Source: Halohasta salina
GTDB taxonomy: Archaea > Halobacteriota > Halobacteria > Halobacteriales > Haloferacaceae
DNA length: 64,000 bases
Reading direction: 5' to 3'
Assembly (NCBI RefSeq): GCF_024178165.1
Contig: NZ_JAMZIE010000001.1
Span: forward strand, 1-64,000
A program made the position numbers and the translations under genes. Below the pieces are notes generated by a model. It was not told the origin of the DNA. It worked only from the letters and a program-made list of their open reading frames with translations, and ran no database searches. Below are positions 26,376-35,690 of the stretch, piece by piece (positions within the stretch are counted from its first letter, which is position 1; each line of letters starts with the position of its first letter).

Positions 26376-27086
26376 CTACCGGTCGGCCGATAGGTCGTCG
26401 ACAAGCCGCCGGAGCGTCGCCAACTCGTACTGGCCGGGGGCGGTCGCCCCCGCGGGGTCGACCGGGGCATACCCGATCGCCGAGCCGTAGACCGGCGCGA
26501 CCGCCCGGGTGTGTTGGCCCGCCGAACCCATCGCCATCGTGGCGACGGTCCAGCCGGACTCGACGGCCCGATGGGTCGCCGTCAACACGGCGAGGGCGTC
26601 GCTTCGGTCGGTGGCGGTCACCGCGAGCTTGCCGACGTCGCCCTCGTCGCTCGCCCGCTCCAACAGGTCGACCAGTCCGTCGACCGACGGCGTCGACTCG
26701 AAGTCGTGGATCGAGGCGATGACCGCGATGTTCGCCTTGCGGGCGACGTCCCGCAAGCTGCGGACCCGCTCGGTGTCGGCGGCCGCGACGGTCCCGTCGA
26801 GCGCGCCGCATTCGAGGTCGACGGCGGCCACCGCCTCGTGATCGAGTGCGGCTTCGAGCGTATCGAGGCGCTGGGATTCGTCGTCGGCCTCGCCGCCCTC
26901 CCACGTAGCGCGGTTGGTGACGATCAGCGGGAGTTCGCCGTCGTAGGCCGCCAGCTGGTCGAGCGGGTCGGTCGCCATGTCCATGCGGAACTCTACGGCA
27001 TCCGCGTGCTCGCGGGCCGCGGGCTCCGCCGAGAGGTCGTCGTTCGCCGCCGCCAGCACGAACGCGTCGAAATCGAGCGTCGACAT
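26376..27086 (-). CDS. aroD: 3-dehydroquinate dehydratase, type I
   Basis: This 236-residue protein has the type I dehydroquinase pattern: VEFRMD near the N-terminus (E32, R34), the general-acid/base His in ASIHDF (H127), and the Schiff-base Lys in VGKLAVTA (K153). GSAGQHTR and SAIGYAPVDPAGATAPGQ follow. The enzyme dehydrates 3-dehydroquinate to 3-dehydroshikimate in aromatic amino acid synthesis. Other shikimate genes are not adjacent. Length is normal and all key residues are present. Confidence 0.95.
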   Translation of the reverse strand: MSTLDFDAFVLAAANDDLSAEPAAREHADAVEFRMDMATDPLDQLAAYDGELPLIVTNRATWEGGEADDESQRLDTLEAALDHEAVAAVDLECGALDGTVAAADTERVRSLRDVARKANIAVIASIHDFESTPSVDGLVDLLERASDEGDVGKLAVTATDRSDALAVLTATHRAVESGWTVATMAMGSAGQHTRAVAPVYGSAIGYAPVDPAGATAPGQYELATLRRLVDDLSADR

Positions 27087-27152
27087 ACCACTCCCTTCTC
27101 GGCGACCCGCAAAACAACACCGTTAGGCAGTGACTACTTATCAAGGAGGACA

Positions 27153-27212
27153 GTCAGCCGCGTTGTTCGAGGATCCGCGCAGCACCGGTCAGCCGCGCTG
27201 TTCGAGGATTCG
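27153..27212. repeat. 25-bp imperfect duplication of the ribL 3' end
   Basis: gtcagccgcg(t/c)tgttcgagga and the next five bases occur at 27153-27177 and 27188-27212, 35 bp apart, matching at 23 of 25 positions. The second copy contains the stop and last codons of ribL. The first copy lies just beyond the gene and is probably a replication or recombination by-product. Confidence 0.6.
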
Positions 27213-27623
27213 GTCGACGATCCGCCCCGTCGACAGCAGTTCGTCGGGATGGTCCTCCCGTGGGGTGGCGCGTTCGACCCGGCAGTCGAGGCCGCGCTTA
27301 CGGAGGGCGGTTCGAATCCCCTCGGCGTCGTGGTGTTGATCGTAGCCCAAGACGATCACGTCGGGGTCGATCTCCTCGATGGGGACGAAGATGTCCTCAG
27401 GATGGCCGATTCGGGCGTGGTCGACGACGTCCAGCGCCCGCACCATCTCGACGCGCTGACGGTCCGAGAGGACCGGCGGGGCCTTGTGGGTGACGTTGCT
27501 GCGGCGGGCGACGATGACGTGGAGGTCGTCGGCGTGGCTGGCGGCGTCTTCGAGGTAGTGGACGTGGCCCGGATGCAGGATGTCGAAGGTGCCCTGGGCG
27601 ACCGCTCGCGTCGACCTGCTCAT
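27189..27623 (-). CDS. ribL: FAD synthase / cytidylyltransferase-like protein
   Basis: This 144-residue protein is a single nucleotidyltransferase domain with [19 protein letters not shown] (HxGH at H17-H20) and the later [12 protein letters not shown], in place of the ISSTxIR motif. Archaeal proteins of this size and pattern (RibL) adenylate FMN to FAD, although glycerol-3-phosphate cytidylyltransferases share the fold. The ATG overlaps the TGA of the JAMM gene (27620-27623), so the two are translationally coupled. Confidence 0.88.
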   Translation of the reverse strand: MSRSTRAVAQGTFDILHPGHVHYLEDAASHADDLHVIVARRSNVTHKAPPVLSDRQRVEMVRALDVVDHARIGHPEDIFVPIEEIDPDVIVLGYDQHHDAEGIRTALRKRGLDCRVERATPREDHPDELLSTGRIVDRILEQRG

Positions 27624-28096
27624 AGCTCCTCGTCGATGTCTTCCTGGGTGAAGTCGAAAAACTGCTCTTCGGGGAGTGGGACATCGAGCACGTCAAGCGA
27701 GCGTGGGTCGCCGCTGCTGTCGAAGACGCGCCAGTCGCCCCATTCGTAGGGCGCGCCGATGATGATGTGGACGTCGCCCTTGTGGAAGGTGCCGAGATCG
27801 GCGTCGCTCGGCCGGAGGACGCCGTTCGGATGGGAGTGGACCGAGCCGACCGCCTTGATGTCGTTGGGGACCATATCGCTCCGGACGGTTGCGCTCATCG
27901 GGTCGGAGACGGTGCCGGGGATGACCAGCACGTCGGTGATGACCTGACCCTTCTTTTCGAGGCCGAGTTTGCGGGCGTCTTCGGCCCGGAGAAAGCCCAT
28001 GTACTCGTTGGGGTGGGTCTCCTCGGAGGCTTCCAGCGCGAACTCCATGGTGTCGCGGGCGATGCCGAGGATCTCGCTCGATCTGAAGAGCCGCAT
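27620..28096 (-). CDS. JAMM/MPN metalloprotease-like protein
   Basis: This 158-residue protein begins at [20 protein letters not shown]. It has a complete JAMM zinc motif, E31 ... H87-S-H89-x7-S97-x2-D100 ([15 protein letters not shown]). In haloarchaea, JAMM proteins include desampylases that remove ubiquitin-like SAMP modifiers; this protein has all residues needed for activity, but its substrate is unknown. It overlaps the RibL start by 4 nt. The start at 28096 is chosen from the conserved beginning; the open frame continues 28 codons up with no conservation. Confidence 0.88.
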   Translation of the reverse strand: MRLFRSSEILGIARDTMEFALEASEETHPNEYMGFLRAEDARKLGLEKKGQVITDVLVIPGTVSDPMSATVRSDMVPNDIKAVGSVHSHPNGVLRPSDADLGTFHKGDVHIIIGAPYEWGDWRVFDSSGDPRSLDVLDVPLPEEQFFDFTQEDIDEEL

Positions 28097-28202
28097 TGGC
28101 GAATCTGGGTCCGGCGTCCATCTAAGCGTTCCGACCTGTCGACCCCGTCGGCGGCAGCGGCGAGATAACAAGCTTAACACGTCGGTCGCCCAAACGGGGG
28201 GT

Positions 28203-30101
28203 ATGACCGACGATACCGCCGGGGAGTCCGGCGAGCGGGACGATTCGCGTCCCGTCGTCTACGATCTCGCGCCCGACTGCACGCTTGCAGACGTCGAAGT
28301 TGGGGCGAACTATCACGCCGTCGTCAACGGTGTCGTTGCCTACGGCGTGTTCGTCGACATCTCCGACTCCGTCTCCGGCCTTGTGCACGAATCGAACCTC
28401 GACCGGGACTACAGCGTCGGCGACCGCTTGGTCGTCGAACTCGAAGAGCGAAAGAAAAACGGCGACATCGCCTTCGACGTCCCCGACATCGAGAACTACC
28501 GCACCGAGGTCGTCGACCACGAGCCCGACATCACGCCGATCGCCGACCTCGAAACCGGCAGCGAGGCGACCATCGAGGGCTCGATCGTCCAGATCAAACA
28601 GACCGGCGGCCCGACGATCTTCCACGTCAACGACGGCACCGGCATCGTCAGCGCCGCCGCCTTCGAGGCCGCGGGCGTTCGGGCCTACCCCGAAGCCGAG
28701 ATCGACGACATGGTTCGGATCTCTGGCGACGTCGAAACCCACCAAGACGTCCAGCAGATCGAGGCTGACTCGCTTGCGGTCCTGGAGGGTGAGACCGAAG
28801 CCGCGGCCCGCGAGGCCCTTGACACCGAACTCGCCGACCGCGCGGCGGCCGCCGACATCGAGCCGCTGATCGAGTGGCCCGCCTTCGAACCCGTGTTCGA
28901 GGAGCTGAAAGCCGTCGCCGAACTCCTCCGGGAAACCGTCTTGGAGGGTCGACCCATCCGCGTCCGGCACCACGCCGACGGCGACGGGATGTGTGCGGCC
29001 GCGCCGGTCCAACTGGCGCTCGAAAACCTGATCGCCGAGGTCCACGGCGACCCCGAAGCCCCGCGGCACCTGTTCAAACGGCTGCCGAGCAAGGCCCCCT
29101 ACTACGAGATGGAGGACGTCACTCGTGACCTCAACTTCGCCCTCGAAGGGCAGGAACGACACGGCCAGAAGCTGCCGTTCCTCCTGATGCTCGACAACGG
29201 CTCGACGGAGGAGGACGTCCCCGCCTACCAGAACCTGACCCACTACGACATTCCGATCGCGGTTATCGACCACCACCACCCCGACCCCGAGGCGGTCGAC
29301 CCGCTGTTGGACGCCCACGTCAACCCCTATCTGTACGGCGAGGACTACCGCATCACGACGGGGATGATGTGTGTCGAACTCGCCCGGCTGATCGACCCCG
29401 AAATCAGCGCGGATCTCGAACACGTCCCGGCGGTTGCGGGGCTATCGGATCGCTCGAAGGCCGACGCCATGTCGGACTACGTCGACCTCGCCGACGCGGC
29501 GGGCTACGACCGCGAGCATCTCGAAGACATCGGCGAGGCACTCGACTACGCCGCCCACTGGCTCCGCTACAGCGAGGGCAAAACCCTCGTCACCGACGTG
29601 CTCGACGTCGGCTGTGACGACCCCGAGCGCCACGCCGAACTCATCGCGTTCCTCTCGGAGCGCGCCGAACGCGACATCGACCGCCAGCTTGAGGCGGTCG
29701 AGCCGCACGTCGAACACGAACGGCTCGACTCGGAAGCCCACCTCTACCGCGTCGACCTCGATAACTTCGCCCACCGATTCACCTACCCCGCGCCCGGTAA
29801 AACCACCGGCAATCTCCACGACCAGAAGGTCACCGAGACCGGCGAGCCCGTCATCACCATCGGCTACGGGCCGGACTTCGCTGTACTCCGCTCCGACGGC
29901 GTCCGGCTCGACATCCCGCGGATGGTCACCGAACTCAACGAGGAGCTACCGGGTGCTGGCGTCTCCGGCGGCGGCCACCTCGTCGTCGGCTCGATCAAGT
30001 TTGTCAAGGGTCGACGCGAGTCCGTGATCGATCTCTTGGTCGAGAAGATGGCCGAAGCCGACCTCGACGAGTCGCTGTCGACGGCCGCACCGCTGGAGTA
30101 A
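28203..30101 (+). CDS. DHH-family phosphoesterase with S1 and OB domains (archaeal RecJ-like)
   Basis: This 632-residue protein has an S1 domain (about 32-85), an OB-fold nucleic-acid-binding domain (ATIEGSIVQIKQTGGPTIFHV, about 115-200), a DHH domain (HHADGDGMCAA, VIDHHHPDPEAV) and a DHHA1 domain with GVSGGGHLVVGSIKF. This is the layout of archaeal RecJ-like single-strand nucleases, some of which associate with the replication complex. It could cleave DNA or RNA; the S1 domain hints at RNA. The start at 28203 has a clear leaderless setting; the open frame upstream overlaps the JAMM promoter and is not conserved. It abuts the phospholipase-D-like gene tail-to-tail. Confidence 0.9.
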   Translation: MTDDTAGESGERDDSRPVVYDLAPDCTLADVEVGANYHAVVNGVVAYGVFVDISDSVSGLVHESNLDRDYSVGDRLVVELEERKKNGDIAFDVPDIENYRTEVVDHEPDITPIADLETGSEATIEGSIVQIKQTGGPTIFHVNDGTGIVSAAAFEAAGVRAYPEAEIDDMVRISGDVETHQDVQQIEADSLAVLEGETEAAAREALDTELADRAAAADIEPLIEWPAFEPVFEELKAVAELLRETVLEGRPIRVRHHADGDGMCAAAPVQLALENLIAEVHGDPEAPRHLFKRLPSKAPYYEMEDVTRDLNFALEGQERHGQKLPFLLMLDNGSTEEDVPAYQNLTHYDIPIAVIDHHHPDPEAVDPLLDAHVNPYLYGEDYRITTGMMCVELARLIDPEISADLEHVPAVAGLSDRSKADAMSDYVDLADAAGYDREHLEDIGEALDYAAHWLRYSEGKTLVTDVLDVGCDDPERHAELIAFLSERAERDIDRQLEAVEPHVEHERLDSEAHLYRVDLDNFAHRFTYPAPGKTTGNLHDQKVTETGEPVITIGYGPDFAVLRSDGVRLDIPRMVTELNEELPGAGVSGGGHLVVGSIKFVKGRRESVIDLLVEKMAEADLDESLSTAAPLE

Positions 30102-31724
30102 CTACCGGCGTCCGTTCGCCGCGAATTCGAGTCGACGTTTCAGCGCCAGTACGGTCCCGCCGGCGGCACCGACCGTGACAACGAGGATCCCGACCGGCAG
30201 TTCGCGGGTGCCATCGCTCGACCAGTCGCCATCGAACACCTCGGCGTAGTAGTCGGCGACCGCTTCGTCCTCGATGGCGAGAGCCACCTCGCGGTTGTTC
30301 TGGAGGGAGTTGTCGTTCCAGTTGAGGCTGCCGACGACCGCGGTGTCGTCGGCGACGATCCCCTTGGCGTGGATTTTCCCGAACCGGCCGTTGCCATCGG
30401 CGAGTCGGATTTCGAGATTGTCGGATCCTTCGGTTTGCTCCCGGAGCCGCGCCGCGAGCGCGTCGTTTTCATCCTCGTTGTACCACTGGCTGCCCAACAG
30501 GATCCGGACGTCGACCCCCCGATCGGCCGCCCGCATCGCCGCTTCGAGCAGCGGGAACTCTGCGCTGCCGATCGACGGCTGGACGATCAGCAGGCGGTCG
30601 TCGGTCTCATTAATGAGCTCGGCGAGTTCCGCGTCGACGTTATCGGGTGCAGCCAGCACCGTCACCGACTCGGCCGTGGCGGTCATCGGCGGATGATTCT
30701 GGGCATACGATCCCGTCGACGCTTCCTTCTCGGTTGTTTCGACGGTCGACCGGAACTCGGACCACCGGACCGTATCCTCCCATCCTGCGTCGTGGGTGAA
30801 TACGGCCGCGAGGTCGTCGGCCGTCCCGCCGTCCTCGACGGTCACGCCCCAGCCGCGGTTGTCCGCGCCGCCGGTGCCGGAGGGTTTCCAGTTCTCGGTG
30901 AGGACGACCGCCCGGTCGTCGACCACGGCGTACTTGGCGTGGTGGTAGCGGAACCGCGCCCGCTCGCCGGTCATCGCCCGGACCTCGACGCCCGCCGTCG
31001 AGAGTTCGTCCAGCCGGTCGGCCTGTCGGGTCGACATCCCGCCGACCGGATCCCCCTCGACGAGCACGCGCACTTCGACGCCACGGTCGTGGGCGGCGAT
31101 CACCTCGTTGACGACCCGCTCGGCGGTCAGCGTGTAGGCCGCCAGATAGAGTCGGCGGTCGGCGTCTCCGATCGCCGCGATCGGGGCCTCGGGGGAGTCG
31201 GGCAACACGAAGGCTTCGACACTGGCCCCGTCGGTGGTCGCGGGCCCACGGGGGCGGAAGCCGGCGGGCTGCCAGTGGGGATCCCGGTCGCGGTGCCACC
31301 GCTGGCTCTCGGGGGCGTCGTCGTAGCTGACCCGGTCGACCACCCTGCCGTTTCGCCGGAGTTCGAGCGTCTCGCCGCCGACGGCCAGTTGGAACGAGCC
31401 GCCGGCCGTGACGGTCGTCGCGTTCGTGTGCTCGGCCGTCCGTTCGGGGTGGCGCGTGACGGCGAAGACGCCCTCGCGGTCGGGGAGCCGGGCGGTTCCC
31501 TCGCCGTCGGTCACTGTCCAGTTACCCGACCGGTCGAGGTCGACGGCGACGTACTCGCCGTGGTTCTGGGGGGTCGTCGGGTTCGGGTAGAGTTCGACGA
31601 TCCGGCCCGCGTCGGCCCCTGCGTGGCTGCCGTGGGCGGCGGCCGTGCCGCCGGCTCCAAGCAGGACGACGAGGGCGATCACGGTCGCGACGGTCAGTCG
31701 ACGATGGTCGGTGCGAGGACTCAC
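30102..31724 (-). CDS. Secreted phospholipase-D-like protein with two HKD motifs
   Basis: This 540-residue protein has a signal peptide (RRLTVATVIALVVLLGAGGTAAAHG). An N-terminal domain resembling a lamin-tail fold follows (IVELYPNPTTPQNHGEYVAVDL). Two PLD domains each carry a full HxK(x4)D motif: HAKYAVVDD in the first and HAKGIVADD followed by GSLNWND in the second. A C-terminal membrane segment (LPVGILVVTVGAAGGTVLAL) and a basic tail end it. It should act outside the membrane as a phosphodiesterase on lipid or nucleic acid, or as a transphosphatidylase. The substrate cannot be told. Confidence 0.88.
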   Translation of the reverse strand: MSPRTDHRRLTVATVIALVVLLGAGGTAAAHGSHAGADAGRIVELYPNPTTPQNHGEYVAVDLDRSGNWTVTDGEGTARLPDREGVFAVTRHPERTAEHTNATTVTAGGSFQLAVGGETLELRRNGRVVDRVSYDDAPESQRWHRDRDPHWQPAGFRPRGPATTDGASVEAFVLPDSPEAPIAAIGDADRRLYLAAYTLTAERVVNEVIAAHDRGVEVRVLVEGDPVGGMSTRQADRLDELSTAGVEVRAMTGERARFRYHHAKYAVVDDRAVVLTENWKPSGTGGADNRGWGVTVEDGGTADDLAAVFTHDAGWEDTVRWSEFRSTVETTEKEASTGSYAQNHPPMTATAESVTVLAAPDNVDAELAELINETDDRLLIVQPSIGSAEFPLLEAAMRAADRGVDVRILLGSQWYNEDENDALAARLREQTEGSDNLEIRLADGNGRFGKIHAKGIVADDTAVVGSLNWNDNSLQNNREVALAIEDEAVADYYAEVFDGDWSSDGTRELPVGILVVTVGAAGGTVLALKRRLEFAANGRR

Positions 31725-31810
31725 AGGCCGACTCGACGCGTGTTCGTATAAAAATCTCGGGCGATCGGCGCCGACGTGGCGCTTATATCGCCGCCGGTCG
31801 ACTGTCGGGT

Positions 31811-32290
31811 ATGGTCGAGGTGGTGTTTCTGGTGGCCGTGGCGGTGTTGATCGCCGCCGTCGTCGGCAGTCTGGTTCCGCTAGTCCCGTCGGGGCTGGTC
31901 TCGCTGGCGGGCGTCTGGTTCTACGTCGGCTTCGGGAGCGAGCCCGTGGGGCTGCTGGCGGTGGCGAGCCTGACGCTGGCGGGGATCGTGACGGTCATCG
32001 TCGACCAGTTCGGCGGGCCGATCGCGGCCCGCGCCAGCGGCGCGTCGACCGAGGTGACCGTCGCCTCGGCGATCGGCGGCGCGCTCATGCTGTTCGTGCT
32101 CGGTCCCGTCGGGATCGTCGTCGGCGTCGTCGGCACGGTGCTGTTGTTGGAACTCCGGCGAGGGACCGACCCACCGCAGGCCGTCCGACGGTCGCTGTAC
32201 ACTGCCGCCGGCGTGCTCGCGTCGTCGGTCCTTCAGATCCTGCTCACGCTGTCGATCCTCGTCGGCTTCCTCGTGGTCGTGATCGTCTGA
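31811..32290 (+). CDS. DUF456 family membrane protein
   Basis: This 159-residue protein has four to five hydrophobic helices and the DUF456 pattern (VPLVPSGLVSLAGVWFYVGF near the start, DQFGGPIAARASGAS in the loop, GPVGIVVGVVGTVLLLEL). The function of the family is unknown. It is divergent from the phospholipase-D-like gene. Confidence 0.85.
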   Translation: MVEVVFLVAVAVLIAAVVGSLVPLVPSGLVSLAGVWFYVGFGSEPVGLLAVASLTLAGIVTVIVDQFGGPIAARASGASTEVTVASAIGGALMLFVLGPVGIVVGVVGTVLLLELRRGTDPPQAVRRSLYTAAGVLASSVLQILLTLSILVGFLVVVIV

Positions 32291-32357
32291 GACGCGGTGT
32301 CGTCGTCCCCGGATCAGGTCCCGTCGATGACGTCCGACTGGTAGCGATCTCCCAAGA

Positions 32358-32365
32358 CATATAAG
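32358..32365 (+). promoter_or_regulatory. TATA box of the lipoprotein gene
   Basis: catataag is centred about 27 nt before the ATG at 32389, so the transcript should be leaderless. Confidence 0.6.
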
Positions 32366-32388
32366 TCAATCAACGACTGTGAACAACC

Positions 32389-32931
32389 ATGGATCGACGA
32401 ACGTACTGCGGATTGGTTGGTATGACGGCGCTCTCGGGCTGTAGCGCGCTCTCGACGGACTCCGTCGCCGACGACACCGGCGAGAGCTACACGACCGAAA
32501 CCGAACTAGAGGTGACCCTCGAAGCGGCCGAGACACAGTCCGGGGGGTCGGCCGTGTTCGGCAACGGCACCGAGATCGCCGGCGGCAGCGACTCGATCAC
32601 GTTCGTCTTTCCGCGTCTCGTAGTGACAAACACGACCGACGAGCCGCTGTCGGTGCCCAGAGCCGACGACTTCACGCTCCGGTCGAACGGGACGCGGCAG
32701 CAACCCTATCAGGTGGAGTTCGATGGGGTTCTGAGCGGGATCGAGCCGACGATCTCCGAGCCGGTTTCGGGGCCGCTGTTCCCCTCGACCAACGAGATCG
32801 GCCCCGAGGAGGAAGCCGAGGGCTGGCTCGTCTTTACGGTCCCCGACGCCGGGCGGAGCGTGGTACTCGAACTCCGGCTGGAAGACGACGTCCAGAAGGA
32901 CTGGTCGATCCCCGTCGGGACCGATCAGTAG
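32389..32931 (+). CDS. Putative lipoprotein with Ig-like domain
   Basis: This 180-residue protein has a short N-terminus and lipobox (MDRRTYCGLVGMTALSGC), so the Cys after LSG is the likely lipidation site. The rest resembles a beta-sandwich of the DUF4352 type (RLVVTNTTDEPLSVPRADDFTL, EEEAEGWLVFTVPDAGRSVVL). Such proteins are exported and anchored outside the membrane. The specific role is unknown. The 3' end overlaps the convergent korB by 7 nt. Confidence 0.78.
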   Translation: MDRRTYCGLVGMTALSGCSALSTDSVADDTGESYTTETELEVTLEAAETQSGGSAVFGNGTEIAGGSDSITFVFPRLVVTNTTDEPLSVPRADDFTLRSNGTRQQPYQVEFDGVLSGIEPTISEPVSGPLFPSTNEIGPEEEAEGWLVFTVPDAGRSVVLELRLEDDVQKDWSIPVGTDQ

Positions 32932-33788
32932 AACTCGCGGACGAGATCCGTCGCGTCCTCCGGCGCGCCGTCCGGAATGTCGGCCATGATCTCGGTGAGG
33001 CCGTGGGCCTGCTCATAGGAATCGGCGCGTTCGTTCTGGTAGAGGACGCCCTGATACTCCTTGTCCATATCGAGGATCAGATCCTTCGCCGCGTCGTAGT
33101 CGGTTCGGTCGTGGTCGGTGTCGGCGACGTCGACCAGCGAGTCCCGGAAGTAGTCGTAGGTGTCGGTGTCGTTGAACGTCACACAGGGACTAAAGACGTT
33201 GACGAAGCCGAAGCCGTCGTGTTCGATCGCCTCTTGGACGATTTCGGCGTGGCGCATCGCATCCGACGAGAACGACTGGGCGATGAACGTCGCGCCCGCC
33301 GAGAGTGCGAGCGCCAGTGGATTGACCGGCGGCTGTTTCGGCCCCTCGGGGGTGGTCGAGGTCTCGAAGTCCTCGCGTGAGGTCGGCGAGGCCTGCCCCT
33401 TCGTGAGGCCGTAGATGCGGTTGTCCATCACGACGTAGCTCATGTCGACGTTGCGCCGGACGGCGTGGATGAAGTGGCCCACCCCGATCGAGTAGCCGTC
33501 GCCGTCGCCGCCGGCGACCATCACTTCGAGGTCGGGGTTGGCGAGTTTGACACCCGTCCCGACCGGCAGCGCCCGGCCGTGGACACCGTGCAGCGCGTAG
33601 CTGTGCATGTAGGTGCCGATCTTTCCCGAGCAGCCGATCCCGGCGACGACGAACGTGTTGTCGGGGTCGTTGCCGGTGTTGGCCAGCGCTTTCATCATGC
33701 CGTTCATTGTCCCGAAGTCGCCGCAGCCGGGACACCACGTCGGTTGTTTGTCGGATTTGAAATCCGTGAAGCGTACGTCTGAGCTCAT
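32925..33788 (-). CDS. korB: 2-oxoacid:ferredoxin oxidoreductase, beta subunit
   Basis: This 287-residue protein contains the thiamine diphosphate motif GGDGDGYSIGVGHFIHA...DNRIYGLTKGQ and Cys residues at C19, C22 (WCPGCGD), C53 (GIGCSGK) and near 200 (FSPCVTF). The Cys set is expected for a [4Fe-4S] cluster. With KorA it oxidises 2-oxoglutarate (or another 2-oxoacid) with CoA and reduces ferredoxin, replacing the NAD-linked dehydrogenase in the haloarchaeal citric acid cycle. Length fits KorB better than PorB. Its start overlaps the stop of korA by 4 nt, so the subunits are co-translated. Confidence 0.92.
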   Translation of the reverse strand: MSSDVRFTDFKSDKQPTWCPGCGDFGTMNGMMKALANTGNDPDNTFVVAGIGCSGKIGTYMHSYALHGVHGRALPVGTGVKLANPDLEVMVAGGDGDGYSIGVGHFIHAVRRNVDMSYVVMDNRIYGLTKGQASPTSREDFETSTTPEGPKQPPVNPLALALSAGATFIAQSFSSDAMRHAEIVQEAIEHDGFGFVNVFSPCVTFNDTDTYDYFRDSLVDVADTDHDRTDYDAAKDLILDMDKEYQGVLYQNERADSYEQAHGLTEIMADIPDGAPEDATDLVREFY

Positions 33789-35548
33789 GCTGTTGCCTCC
33801 GTGCCGTCCGCCAGCGCGTCTTTGATCTCGGTTGCGAGTTCGTCGGCCTTGTATCGGACGCCGTTGTACTTGTTGATGCGTTGGACGCGGGCCAGCGCGT
33901 CGTGTTCCAACAGATCCGCGAACTGACCGGTATTGTTACACTCGACGACCAGTACGTCGTCGGCGCTGTTTATCTCCTCGCTGAGATCCGGCCGCGGGAA
34001 GATGTAGGGCACCGAGATGAAGCGGACGTCGACGCCCTCCGCCTCGAGGAGATCGATCGCTTCGATCATCGCGCCCTCGTTGGAGCCCCACGAGATGACC
34101 AGCGTGTCACTGTCGGGATCGCCGAACTCGCGTGGGCTCCAATCTTCCTCCGCCTGGGCGGTCTCGACCTTCCGGTTGCGCTTGTCGACCTGCTCGACAC
34201 GCATCTCGGTGTCTTCGGTCCGGCGGCCGAGTTCGTCGTGTTCGAGGCCGGTCGTCATGTGGGCCCCGTCGGTCGTCCCGGGGAAGGTCCGCGGACTCAC
34301 GCCGTCGTCGGTCAGCGCGTGGGGCTGGAACTGGCCCTTCTCGTTTTGCCACTCGTCGATGGTCTCCTCGTCGACGACCTTGCCGCGGTCGATCTCGACG
34401 TCGTCCATGTCGAACGCATCGGGCGCAAACGTCTGTTCGGTGACCGCCATCGAGAGGTCCGCGGTGAGGTAGACCGGGATCTGGTACTTCTCGGCGAGGT
34501 TGAACGCCTCGACGGTCTTCCAGAAACACTCGTCGATCGTCGTCGGCGCGAGGACGAAGCGGGGAATCTCGCCGTGGCCGCCGTACAGCATCTGATTGAT
34601 GTCGCCTTGTTCCTGTTTGGTCGGCATCCCGGTCGACGGACCGGAGCGCATCACGTTACAGATCACAAGCGGCGTCTCGCTGGTGGCGATCAGGCCGAAC
34701 GTCTCGGTCATCAGATCGATCCCCGGCCCGGAGGTGGCGGTCATCGACCGCGCGCCGGCGCGGGCCGCGCCGAGGGCCATGTTGATCGCCGAGAGTTCGT
34801 CCTCGGCCTGCATGACGTGGCCGCCGTACTGTTCGATCCGGCCGGTGAGATACTCCATCACATCGGTCGCCGGCGTGATCGGGTACCCCGAGTAGAACCG
34901 ACAGCCCGCGGCGATCGCCCCCATGCCGATGGCCTCGTCGCCGTTGATGAGGACGTAGTCCTCGTCGGTCGTCTCCAGATCGTAGTCGAGGTCGTGGTCG
35001 TAGTTGTCGAGTACGTAGTCCCGGCCCGCGCGGGCGGCCTCCTTGTTGTTGTCGACCAACTTCTGGCCCTTGGAGCCGAACCGTTTTTCGAGGGCACTGT
35101 CGAGGTTCTCGATCGGGAAGTCGGCGACGGCGCAGGCCGCCCCCAGCGCGACGACGTTCCGCATGATCGCGCCGCCGGCCTCTTCGGCCAGCCGTTTGAG
35201 CGGGACGTCGAGACCGACGACACCGTCGGGGATGGTAGCGTTCTGCATCGTCGTCCGTTCGCCGTCGTAGATGATCACCGAGCCATCGTGGAGTTCCGAG
35301 CGGTTCTCCTCGATGGTCCGGGGCGTCAGCGCGATGAGGACATCGAGTCGCTCGACGACACTCTGGACCCGGTCGACGGACGTGCGGATTTTGTACGCCG
35401 TGTATCCGCCGCGGATACGTGAGGCGAAATCCTTCGAGGTAAACACGTGTCGGCCGGCCCGTGAGAGTGCCCGAGCAAAGATCTTCCCGGTCGAGTCGAT
35501 GCCATCGCCGGCCTCGCCGCCGATGGCCCAGTTGAAGTCCGCGGGCAT
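33785..35548 (-). CDS. korA: 2-oxoacid:ferredoxin oxidoreductase, alpha subunit (gamma-alpha fusion)
   Basis: This 587-residue protein fuses an N-terminal gamma domain (NWAIGGEAGDGIDSTGKIFAR, about 1-180) to the pyrimidine-binding alpha domain (GDEAIGMGAIAAGCRFYSGYPITPATDVMEYL, TATSGPGIDLMTETFGLI). A C-terminal domain ends it (LVISWGSNEGAMIEAIDLLEAEG). This is the usual haloarchaeal KorA layout and length. It forms a complex with KorB to convert 2-oxoglutarate, CoA and oxidised ferredoxin to succinyl-CoA, CO2 and reduced ferredoxin. Assignment to 2-oxoglutarate instead of pyruvate rests on length and layout. Confidence 0.92.
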   Translation of the reverse strand: MPADFNWAIGGEAGDGIDSTGKIFARALSRAGRHVFTSKDFASRIRGGYTAYKIRTSVDRVQSVVERLDVLIALTPRTIEENRSELHDGSVIIYDGERTTMQNATIPDGVVGLDVPLKRLAEEAGGAIMRNVVALGAACAVADFPIENLDSALEKRFGSKGQKLVDNNKEAARAGRDYVLDNYDHDLDYDLETTDEDYVLINGDEAIGMGAIAAGCRFYSGYPITPATDVMEYLTGRIEQYGGHVMQAEDELSAINMALGAARAGARSMTATSGPGIDLMTETFGLIATSETPLVICNVMRSGPSTGMPTKQEQGDINQMLYGGHGEIPRFVLAPTTIDECFWKTVEAFNLAEKYQIPVYLTADLSMAVTEQTFAPDAFDMDDVEIDRGKVVDEETIDEWQNEKGQFQPHALTDDGVSPRTFPGTTDGAHMTTGLEHDELGRRTEDTEMRVEQVDKRNRKVETAQAEEDWSPREFGDPDSDTLVISWGSNEGAMIEAIDLLEAEGVDVRFISVPYIFPRPDLSEEINSADDVLVVECNNTGQFADLLEHDALARVQRINKYNGVRYKADELATEIKDALADGTEATA

Positions 35549-35690
35549 TGTATCCTTCCGCTTGGCAACGCCAAATCAAAAGGGTTCTGAAATGCCTGTT
35601 CTTTCCCGACAAATTTGTCCGCCACAGCGGGCGACCGTTCGATTCCCATCCGAAAGGAAGATCCTTTAGCATCGGTCCCGAAGCGACCGT

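Noticed and set aside
27309-27319. GGTTCGAATCC, resembling a tRNA T arm
   Set aside because: It lies within ribL coding sequence. No acceptor or anticodon stem can be built around it.
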